Positions 1-6,935 of a DNA stretch of 38,498 nucleotides are shown one piece after another. The notes under the pieces were generated by a model. That model was not told the DNA's origin. It ran no database searches and saw only the letters and a program-made list of their open reading frames with translations. The position numbers and the translations under genes were made by a program. Source of the DNA: a bacterium (GTDB taxonomy: Bacteria; 4484-113; JAGGVC01); assembly GCA_021158185.1 (NCBI GenBank), contig JAGGVC010000038.1, positions 1-38,498 of the forward strand, given 5' to 3'. Every line of letters starts with the position of its first letter. The first letter of the stretch is position 1.

Positions 1-117
1 AGTCCGAAGCGCGGTCATATCGTCAGCGTGGTCATGGACCTGATTATCCTAACTGAGAATGGATTATCAACGGATTTTGTCTGGGAAGTAACGGATGCAC
101 TGCATGTGTTTATGTAA
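1..117 (+). CDS. C-terminal fragment of an unknown protein (partial)
   Basis: Frame 1 is open from the first base to a TAA at 115-117, giving 38 residues that end in ALHVFM. The stretch has alternating hydrophobic segments (HIVSVVMDLIIL) and no stop, as expected for the end of a gene that begins outside the window. I do not recognise a family. It would converge on prfB, with about 95 bases between the two stops. A 117-base open frame can occur by chance, so the call is tentative. Confidence 0.35.
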   Translation, partial: SPKRGHIVSVVMDLIILTENGLSTDFVWEVTDALHVFM

Positions 118-187
118 ACAGGGCATGTTATATGTGCATAAGCCTTCAGATTCCTGCATCAGCCCGCGTTTGGCTACTTCGGTTTGC

Positions 188-201
188 CGGCATTCTTGCC
201 G
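188..201. terminator. small hairpin after the prfB stop
   Basis: Arms CGGCA and TGCCG enclose the loop TTCT (AGAA on the minus strand), between the stop of the partial plus-strand gene and the stop of prfB. It has no T-tract on either strand, so it is at best a weak terminator or an RNA 3'-end stabiliser. The core GCATTCTTGC also occurs in the longer hairpin at 6893-6912. Confidence 0.3.
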
Positions 202-212
202 CCGTTCACGGT

Positions 213-1320
213 TTACGCGCTTTTGAGGTATGACCAGATAAAAGGCATAAGATCGCCGTCAAGAATACGTTGTACGTTCGAGGTTTCGAAGCCCGTTCGC
301 GTGTCCTTCACAAGCTGGTAGGGTTGCAGCACGTAACTTCGAATCTGGCTTCCCCAGGCGATATCTTTCGACTTCCCGCGAAGTTCCTCGACCTTCTCCT
401 TTTGCTCGCGTCTCAAAAGAGCTGCAAGCCTGCTTCTCAAGACCTGCATCGCATACTCGCGGTTAGTGTGCTGGCTTCTCTCATTTTGACACGTCACAAC
501 GATGCCCGTGGGAACGTGAGTGATGCGAACGGCGCTGTCGGTCGTGTTGACGTGCTGCCCGCCTGCGCCCGTTGCACGGAAAGTGTCGATCTTCAGATCG
601 GATTCGGGAATCCTCACATCGGCATCTTCTTCGATCTCGGGTATTACGTCCACGGCTGCAAAGCTCGTGTGGCGGCGTTTGTTTGCATCAAACGGGGACA
701 TCCGGACAAGACGGTGCACACCGTGCTCGCTCTTCAGATAACCGTAAGCAAGATCGCCCGACGCGCGGAATGTTATGCTTTTTGTGCCGGCAACTTCACC
801 GGGCGTTCTGTCAAGGACGGTTACGGAAAAATTCATCCGCTCGCAGAACATGAAATACATCCTGCTAAGCATATCCACCCAGTCGTGGCTCTCGGTACCG
901 CCCGCACCCGCATGTATAGATACTATGGCTGCAGCCGCATCGAATTCGCCAGACAGGAGAGCCGTAATTTCGATAGCCTTTATTTGCACTGTAAACTTGG
1001 TTAGACGTTCGATGAACGCACCGAACTCCGTGGAATCCTCGCCGGAATCGCCCGATTCTCCAAGTATCTCCCAAGCTATATCGAGTTCGTCCAGAGCTTC
1101 CTTAGCGGAATCGTATCGTCTTATGCGGTTCTGGAGCGTGGAGATGTCGCGGTTTATTACTGCTGCGTTGCGCGCATCATCCCAGAAGTTGGGACGAGAC
1201 ATCTGTTTTTCGAGGTCGGTGAGTTTCGCGCGCGCGCCCGCGATGTCAAAGATAGTCTCCCATTTCAAGAAGCGTCTTGCGAAGCTTCTTCAGATTATCA
1301 CGCGCTTCTGAAGGTTGCAT
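213..1320 (-). CDS. prfB: Peptide chain release factor 2, made by programmed +1 frameshift
   Basis: RF2 recognises UAA and UGA stop codons and triggers peptide release on the ribosome. The 0-frame ORF starts with ATG at 1320, runs 24 codons (MQPSEARDNLKK... to GDYL) and meets TGA at 1248-1246 in the context TAT CTT TGA C. Slipping one base forward at CTT (1251-1249) continues with DIAGARAKL to the TAA at 213-215, giving 368 residues; E. coli RF2 has 365. The SPF anticodon-like tripeptide lies in VRMSPFDANK. The catalytic GGQ is at residues 253-255 in ATGAGGQHVN. The residue matching E. coli 246 is Ala, the form found in more active RF2 variants. A minus-strand TGG-TATAAG box ends 9 bases before the ATG, with no Shine-Dalgarno, so the transcript may be leaderless. 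A TTG at 1268 gives an unbroken ORF but loses the conserved N-terminus and slip site. Confidence 0.97.
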
Positions 1321-1329
1321 GGGGTATCA

Positions 1330-1338
1330 CTTATACCA
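1330..1338 (-). promoter_or_regulatory. extended -10 promoter of prfB
   Basis: The minus strand reads TGG-TATAAG here. The hexamer ends 9 bases before the ATG at 1320, so transcription should start at or within a few bases of the start codon. No clear -35 was found, as is usual for extended -10 promoters. Confidence 0.45.
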
Positions 1339-1400
1339 CAACTGCCTATTTCACACATAAGAAAGGAATTTGAGATGACTGAACTGAACATTGAGCTTGA

Positions 1401-2939
1401 TTACTCAAAGTCCGCGGATCTGCCAAGCCCGAGCATCCAGGCAAAAGCGATAATAAAGCCGATCGTGCATACCCATCCGAACCAGTCACCCAGCCTTGCG
1501 TAAAGCGTCTTCCCGTCGAGAAGCTCGGCCCTGGTATACAGTAAAGCAAATGAATACTGGCTGGTTTCCGAAACAACTCTCCCCTGCGGATCTACAACAT
1601 GGCTTATACCGGTCGTCGAACTCCTCAAGGTCCAGCGTCGGTTCTCGACCGCGCGAAAAACATCCATCATGCGATGTTGTTCAGTACCGCTTGCTCCTCG
1701 ATACCAGCTGTTGTTTGTGATGATAACGATGATATTCGCGCCCCTGCGCACCTGCTCGCGGAGTACGAACGGCTTGATCGAATCGAAGCAAATCGCAGTT
1801 GCGATTTTTGCAGAGTTGCTTTCTGAGCCGTCCGAGCCCTCTAACTCGACAGATATGATGTTCAAGCTTCTCCCTCGGTCGATGTCCACTGCTCCCCAGG
1901 GAAACGGCAGAAATTGAACAAGTCTACGGAAAGGCAGCGCTTCGCCGAATGCAATTGGAACGCACTTATCGCTTACACCCGCAATTTTACCCATTTTATC
2001 GAGCAGTATTGCGCTGTTCCGAAACGAGGATCCGTCGCGTGTAATAACACCCATCAGAAGGGGGATGCCGGATCTTCGGGGTAGCATCCTTACACTTAAG
2101 GGCACCGAGCGGTTTTCGTTGATGTCCAAGAGATCCCCGAGTGCAGATTCCGGCCAAATTACGAGATCGACGGGATTTCCTGCGATTGCCCTTTCAGTAG
2201 CCCTTACATATGTATTCCTGGCGATGATGCTGTACATCTCAGTCCATTCGACTCCGCTCTCAAGCCCGCCCTGCACGAGAACAGCGGACATCGGAGTGCC
2301 GTGAGGAACGATGATTACCTTGAATACTCCGTACAAAATGTTGATGAAAAATAAGGCGAGTACGATGATCGCTACGCGAATACGGATCGTCCTCCCGCCA
2401 GGATAAAAGAGAAGCTGATATACTGCGATGTTCACTGCAAAAATTAGAAATGAAACGAGCCAGATTCCGCCTATGTCTGCCGCCTGAATGAAAACCGGCA
2501 TCGTTGAAAGCGCGTATACGGGATATACCCAGGGAAATCCCCACAAGCCGACGCCTTCGATAAACAGAATTGCAACACCGCAAACTGAAAACACCCACCA
2601 CCATCTGGCAGGCGCAAGCTGTTCCATAATATAGTATGTGACCAGCCCGAGCAGCCCCGTGGATAGCGAATAGAAAAGCGAAATAAGCACAAGAGGAGCA
2701 GGTCCGAAGCTCAGGAGCCAGCTCAAAAGCGCGCTATGTGCGATAACACCCGCCAGATAACCCAGAAGGAACGCCTCGCGCGGTCTTTCGGACATCCTGA
2801 CGGCGATAATGAGAGGTATAAACGCAAACCACACCATCCACGGCAAATGAGGAATGAACTTGACGCTATGCGGAAGGATCGCAATATAGAACGTTCCTGA
2901 CAATGTTGCAAGAAGAAATTTGACGGTATCTTTAAGCAT
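1401..2939 (-). CDS. lnt: Apolipoprotein N-acyltransferase
   Basis: Lnt transfers an acyl chain from phospholipid to the N-terminal diacylglyceryl-cysteine of lipoproteins, in the inner membrane. The first 220 or so residues hold about six hydrophobic helices, followed by a nitrilase-type periplasmic domain and a final helix near the C-terminus. Catalytic triad candidates are Glu in VIWPESALG, Lys in VSDKCVPIAFGE and Cys in TAICFDSIKP. The family motif NNSWY is also present. At 512 residues the length matches the E. coli enzyme. I chose the ATG at 2939, just before the first helix; an in-frame TTG at 2966 would add nine residues, and neither has a strong ribosome site. It lies 60 bases after the DUF488 gene and is probably cotranscribed with it. 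Lipoproteins encoded in this window (Cys20, Cys23 and Cys34 lipoboxes) are likely substrates. Confidence 0.93.
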   Translation of the reverse strand: MLKDTVKFLLATLSGTFYIAILPHSVKFIPHLPWMVWFAFIPLIIAVRMSERPREAFLLGYLAGVIAHSALLSWLLSFGPAPLVLISLFYSLSTGLLGLVTYYIMEQLAPARWWWVFSVCGVAILFIEGVGLWGFPWVYPVYALSTMPVFIQAADIGGIWLVSFLIFAVNIAVYQLLFYPGGRTIRIRVAIIVLALFFINILYGVFKVIIVPHGTPMSAVLVQGGLESGVEWTEMYSIIARNTYVRATERAIAGNPVDLVIWPESALGDLLDINENRSVPLSVRMLPRRSGIPLLMGVITRDGSSFRNSAILLDKMGKIAGVSDKCVPIAFGEALPFRRLVQFLPFPWGAVDIDRGRSLNIISVELEGSDGSESNSAKIATAICFDSIKPFVLREQVRRGANIIVIITNNSWYRGASGTEQHRMMDVFRAVENRRWTLRSSTTGISHVVDPQGRVVSETSQYSFALLYTRAELLDGKTLYARLGDWFGWVCTIGFIIAFAWMLGLGRSADFE

Positions 2940-2999
2940 AGCTTCGAGCTTCAAAGCTCCATACAAGGACGGAAGGGAAGAGGGCTTGTTTTGGCATGG

Positions 3000-3476
3000 T
3001 TACTCTTCAAGATGAAACAGATCCGGAAGCGCGGGGATCACGGATCCGTCAAGTTCAATATGAAACACGTCAATTCCATACCTCATCAGCGTCTGAGCGA
3101 TGAGGTTGTGACGATGGGACACGTGCCAGTCTGATTCGCTCGATAGAACACACACCTTTCTTTCGGGAAGAAGGTCCATCAATTCTGAAATGCCGTTCTG
3201 ATAGGATGCTTCTCTCTCCCTGGCTATGGGATCAAGGCGTCCTTCGCTTGTCAGGCAGCCAAGCTGGCGTCCCATCCAGATGTAGCTGATACCGCGGCTG
3301 TGTAACAATGCGTCCAGCCTGTCCCTGTCGTAATGGGGGATGTGTGAGTTATAGGGATAGGCACGGGCGTCTACGACGAGATCTATGCCCTTTACGGTCA
3401 ACAGGGCCATAAATTCCTCGGCATCCAGGTCGCTGTGGCCGACCGTATAGCATTGGAGAGCTTCCTCGAGCACCAT
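3000..3476 (-). CDS. DUF488 family protein
   Basis: This 158-residue protein has the DUF488 layout: N-terminal YTVGHSDLDAEEF, then the VDARAYPYN strand-loop (family consensus VDVRxxPxS), a middle helix DRDRLDALLHSRGISYIWMG, and C-terminal SHRHNLIAQTL. The family is widespread, small and functionally unassigned. Many members carry a Cys before the C-terminal HR (CAE...CHR); here the equivalent positions read SSESDWHVSHRHN, so both cysteines are Ser. The ATG at 3476 has no Shine-Dalgarno, but a TGG-TATAAT box ends 8 bases upstream, which predicts a leaderless mRNA. lnt follows in the same direction, and the STAS gene is divergent. Confidence 0.85.
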   Translation of the reverse strand: MVLEEALQCYTVGHSDLDAEEFMALLTVKGIDLVVDARAYPYNSHIPHYDRDRLDALLHSRGISYIWMGRQLGCLTSEGRLDPIAREREASYQNGISELMDLLPERKVCVLSSESDWHVSHRHNLIAQTLMRYGIDVFHIELDGSVIPALPDLFHLEE

Positions 3477-3484
3477 CGGGGCGG

Positions 3485-3493
3485 ATTATACCA
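3485..3493 (-). promoter_or_regulatory. extended -10 promoter of the DUF488 gene
   Basis: The minus strand reads TGG-TATAAT, a perfect extended -10. Eight bases separate it from the ATG at 3476, so RNA should begin essentially at the start codon. Confidence 0.6.
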
Positions 3494-3541
3494 CAGCGAA
3501 CGGGGCAGAAAATCACCGGAATTCTGTGAACATGGCGCTAT

Positions 3542-3550
3542 TGTGATAAT
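3542..3550 (+). promoter_or_regulatory. extended -10 promoter of the STAS gene
   Basis: TGT-GATAAT is followed about 20 bases later by a strong GAGGAGG ribosome site and the ATG at 3581. No convincing -35 is visible. It faces away from the DUF488 promoter in the same 100-base gap. Confidence 0.4.
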
Positions 3551-3580
3551 ATCCTTTGCCTTTGCAATGAGGAGGAGACT

Positions 3581-3913
3581 ATGTGCATTCAGGTGAACAT
3601 CAAAGAAAACACTGCCATAATCGGGTTTACCGGCGAGCTCGATCTTGCCCGCGGCAAAGCTCTCAGGGAAAAGACTGATAAGCTGAAGGACAACATCGAT
3701 ACTGTCATTCTGGATCTCAATGGTGTGACCAATATCAACAGCTCGGGAATCGGACAGCTCGTATCCATCCTCAAGTACTGTACGCTCAAGGATCAAAAGC
3801 TCAGGCTTGCCTGCCTTTCGAGTGACGTCTCCCAGGTTCTCAGCATTACCAAGCTAGATAAAGTGCTTTCAATATATGACTCCGTGGAAAGCGCTGAAGA
3901 GTCTGTCGGCTGA
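3581..3913 (+). CDS. STAS-domain anti-sigma factor antagonist (SpoIIAA-like)
   Basis: This 110-residue single STAS domain starts with MCIQVNIKENTAIIGFTGEL. The signature VILDLNGVTNINSSGIGQL carries the double serine at which anti-sigma kinases phosphorylate SpoIIAA/RsbV proteins. Unphosphorylated antagonists bind the cognate anti-sigma kinase and free a sigma factor. Both the expected aspartate (LDL) and the SSG motif are intact. A strong GAGGAGG site precedes the ATG. No anti-sigma kinase, PP2C phosphatase or sigma factor gene is in the window, so its partner must lie elsewhere. It is a single-gene unit ending at the hairpin at 3957-3986. Confidence 0.9.
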   Translation: MCIQVNIKENTAIIGFTGELDLARGKALREKTDKLKDNIDTVILDLNGVTNINSSGIGQLVSILKYCTLKDQKLRLACLSSDVSQVLSITKLDKVLSIYDSVESAEESVG

Positions 3914-3956
3914 TCTCTTGTCTCCACAACAGCGTATATCTCGAATTCACGCAAGA

Positions 3957-3986
3957 AAAAAGCCCTCCGCAAAGGGAGGGCTTTTC
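3957..3986. terminator. bidirectional rho-independent terminator
   Basis: Arms GCCCTCC (3962-3968) and GGAGGGC (3975-3981) close a six-base loop. An A-run flanks the left side and TTTT the right, so the structure ends with a U-run on both strands. It separates the convergent STAS gene and the downstream Kelch lipoprotein gene. Confidence 0.9.
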
Positions 3987-4004
3987 TTTGCAAGCGATAT
4001 TCTC

Positions 4005-6866
4005 TTACGAATCAGGTGCAAGCCTTAGCTCGAAGAACTTGCTCTGCTCGGACTGAACCGCGTTCTCTCCACCGACAATAAACATGGCATTACTGATAAC
4101 GGTTCCAGCCACGTGAGCCCTGGGCTCGTCGATCGGATATGTCTTCGTCCACATACCCGATCTTGGGCTGTAGATCAGCGAATCTTCCGCGAGCACATAA
4201 TCTCCATTGCTGTCGATAGCAGAATATCCGCCAAAGACTGCAATGAACTCCTCTGGTCCGTATGAAATTGCCGCGGCACCCGCGCGAGGGGCAGGCTCCG
4301 TTGCATCAGAACCAGCACTTGCCGGCTTTGTTAGGGCGGGCATTGAAATCCAAACGGGATTCTGCATATTGATGGCCTCAACAGCGTTGGAAAGCGTGCC
4401 GTCTGCCGTAACTCCGCCGATCACGTACACCCAGTTGCCCAGTGCTACGGTTGCAAAGTCGTAGCGCGGTGTTGGCAATTCCGGCAAGAGAAACCAGAAA
4501 TCGTATTGGGAAGGTGAGAACGAGGCAGGATCGTAATCCGGCCAGCCCTCGTGCGGCAGGTAGAACCATACCGTGGGAGACACCGAGCCTCCCTCGAGCC
4601 TTCCGCCGGCCACCAGGAATCCGTCGGCATCAGCAACACCAATACCGCCGCCGAAGTTGATCGCCATCGTGCACGCGGCCATACCGTGGTGGGAAAGCTC
4701 GAGGTTTACGCCGCTGCGATAGCCAATTGACGGGCGGTTAATCCATTCCCACACGCCCGAGTTGCCAAGAAGCATCGTTTCATTAACACCGGTCGTTCCA
4801 TCCAGGTTGGCGATTCCGCCTGTAACGATCAAATGGTTCTCCAAGCTGCCTATGCCGAGAGCGCCTCGTGCAGTGGGCATATCGGTGAGCGCACTGCCCG
4901 GACGCTGAGAACTGTCCACACTGTACGACATGTCACCCCAGCGAACGCGGTCAACCGATTGAAGCGCAACATTACCAAGGAAGCCTCCGACAACATATAC
5001 ATCTCCACCGATCGCCGTAACACCGTGATACGCGCGGGGCTGCAGAATGCTTTCAACAGTGCCAAGCTGGGCAGGGACGTCCACAATGCTCACCGGGGCG
5101 GATTTGGAAATCTGTACCGGGGGAATACTCGAATCAAGAGCACGAACGGCGCCAATGTAATATCCTGCTACCAGCGCGCCTGCATCGAACTCGGCAGCGA
5201 TTATCTTCTCTGGGTACGACATTGTATCCGTAATCTCCACTGCGAAGTCATCCTCGTAGCTTCCCGGAGGATCATCCCAGCCAGCGTTGGGTTCAATCGG
5301 ACGTGTCGTAAAAACACCATCGAAATCACGATCCCAGAACAGCTTGTATGGAGGAACACCGCCTGATACTTCGGCTGTGAAAACAATGTTTGCACCGCTC
5401 GTGAAGAACTCGCCTTCAACCAGACCGGTTTCCTCAATGAGCTGCCTGGCAAACGGTTTCAGGGTCAGCATGTTATACGGTTTCTGGCCTGTGATATCCA
5501 CAGATCGAACTGGAATATCAATTCTCATCTCAATACCGACAGAATCTCTTACACGTAGCTTGCAGACATAGTCGCCCGGCCAGTTGTACGGGTTATACAG
5601 CGAGTTCGACGCGCTGTCCCAATATGGAATCGTCGGTGAAACGACTTGTGAATCGATGTAACCGTCACCCTCGAAATCCCAGGCAAAACTGTAGGGAGGT
5701 GTACCGGACTCATCGGGACTGGTGGAAACCGATGCGCTTAAGAAAATCTGCGGAACGATTGGTCTGCCGGTCGCGTCGAGATTGTTTTTATCGAATTGAA
5801 CCAGAATCGGGACATCCTTTGCGCTGAACGGGGCAGGATCATCATCGAGCGAGACGGGCGGATCCGTGGTCACAAATACCTTGAATGTATCGGGTGGTGG
5901 TGGTGGTGTGAAATCCACGGGAACAACCTTGATGCCGATGAACTGATTTACCGAATTGCCGAGGCTGTCAATCGCCTCGAGCAGTACAATCCTGTAATTC
6001 GCTTCCTCCGTCATATCCGGTCTGTTGTTGTAGCTGTATGAATAGTGGGGCGATTCGACGGTGGAATCGATCCTGTAGTCGCGCTCGACTGGGTAGTAAA
6101 TTGTCTGCTGCGTTTCCGGGTCCGCTACGGAGCTGGGAACAAGAATCGCGTAATCGAAGTTCCACCTGTATTTATAAGGTGGCGCGCCGTCTGCCGCTTC
6201 CGCGAGAAAGCGGATATCGTCACCGCTCTTGAACGTATAGAACCCTGGATCCTTCAGCTTTTCATTCTGATCTGTAGGGCTAACCTTCCAAAGAACACTC
6301 TCGCTTCCATATTCCGCATTTGTAACGCCGGTCTTCGCAGCGTTGAATTTGAAGCTCGAGCCGGATGTCACGACTACCGTTACCGGTCCGCTGATTCTGG
6401 TCGCGGGGTTTGGCTCAAGTGTATTCTCGTCAATTCGGCTGTCAGTAACCCAAAATCTTGCAGAAAATGTCGACTGCGTCAGCCCACGGAAGAGGTCCTC
6501 TTCAAGGAAGGGATAAGTAAAGGAAGATGTCGCAGTTGTAACGGTTTGCTCGTTGGCGATAATATCCGGAGCGCTGTCATCCGTGAAGTCCCAGTAGAAG
6601 TTATAGGGTGGAATACCACCGCGAATAACGGCCAGAAAATCGACCTTGAGCGGGGTAGGGCCTACCTGAGGAGTGGCGGAAACAAACACAATTTCCAGAT
6701 CGGAGCCGTCATCAGGAGTATCTCCGGTAACCGGATCTCCCTGTGTGCCGGTCTTCCCAACGTCGGACTGGTCACCACCAGGTACGGTCGGGCTTGAGCC
6801 TCCACCACAGGCGAGTACGAACGCCAAGGATGCCACTACAAGAAAAACAATCACTACTCTGGCCAT
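4005..6866 (-). CDS. PKD- and Kelch-repeat lipoprotein (downstream paralogue)
   Basis: This 953-residue secreted lipoprotein begins MARVVIVFLVVASLAFVLAC; the lipobox V-L-A-C puts the lipidated Cys at residue 20, followed by a Gly/Ser/Pro linker. Residues 55 to about 600 hold several PKD-type beta domains, recognised by GGIPPYNFYWDF, PPYKYRWNF, GTPPYSFAWDFEGDG and GGVPPYKLFWDRDFDG. The last 330 residues form a Kelch propeller with blades such as PRAYHGVTAIGGDVYVVGG, PTPRYDFATVALGNWVYVIGG and AGTVISNAMFIVGG. A run of five prolines (FTPPPPPDTF) near residue 320 should need EF-P. Likely role: surface binding or adhesion; no catalytic motif seen. AGGAGG lies 8 bases before the ATG. The gene is a tandem paralogue of the upstream Kelch gene and ends at a strong terminator. 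Confidence 0.9.
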   Translation of the reverse strand: MARVVIVFLVVASLAFVLACGGGSSPTVPGGDQSDVGKTGTQGDPVTGDTPDDGSDLEIVFVSATPQVGPTPLKVDFLAVIRGGIPPYNFYWDFTDDSAPDIIANEQTVTTATSSFTYPFLEEDLFRGLTQSTFSARFWVTDSRIDENTLEPNPATRISGPVTVVVTSGSSFKFNAAKTGVTNAEYGSESVLWKVSPTDQNEKLKDPGFYTFKSGDDIRFLAEAADGAPPYKYRWNFDYAILVPSSVADPETQQTIYYPVERDYRIDSTVESPHYSYSYNNRPDMTEEANYRIVLLEAIDSLGNSVNQFIGIKVVPVDFTPPPPPDTFKVFVTTDPPVSLDDDPAPFSAKDVPILVQFDKNNLDATGRPIVPQIFLSASVSTSPDESGTPPYSFAWDFEGDGYIDSQVVSPTIPYWDSASNSLYNPYNWPGDYVCKLRVRDSVGIEMRIDIPVRSVDITGQKPYNMLTLKPFARQLIEETGLVEGEFFTSGANIVFTAEVSGGVPPYKLFWDRDFDGVFTTRPIEPNAGWDDPPGSYEDDFAVEITDTMSYPEKIIAAEFDAGALVAGYYIGAVRALDSSIPPVQISKSAPVSIVDVPAQLGTVESILQPRAYHGVTAIGGDVYVVGGFLGNVALQSVDRVRWGDMSYSVDSSQRPGSALTDMPTARGALGIGSLENHLIVTGGIANLDGTTGVNETMLLGNSGVWEWINRPSIGYRSGVNLELSHHGMAACTMAINFGGGIGVADADGFLVAGGRLEGGSVSPTVWFYLPHEGWPDYDPASFSPSQYDFWFLLPELPTPRYDFATVALGNWVYVIGGVTADGTLSNAVEAINMQNPVWISMPALTKPASAGSDATEPAPRAGAAAISYGPEEFIAVFGGYSAIDSNGDYVLAEDSLIYSPRSGMWTKTYPIDEPRAHVAGTVISNAMFIVGGENAVQSEQSKFFELRLAPDS

Positions 6867-6892
6867 TTAGAAAACCTCCTAGTCAAATTGGA

Positions 6893-6912
6893 GGGCCGCA
6901 AGAATGCGGCCC
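6893..6912. other. intergenic hairpin between the two Kelch genes
   Basis: Perfect 8-base arms GGGCCGCA and TGCGGCCC enclose AGAA. It sits between the stop of the upstream Kelch gene and the AGGAGG site of the downstream one. There is no T-tract on the minus strand, so it more likely stabilises the upstream 3' end or tunes expression than terminates fully. Confidence 0.6.
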
Positions 6913-6935
6913 TTGCAATTCCTATCGAATCAGGT

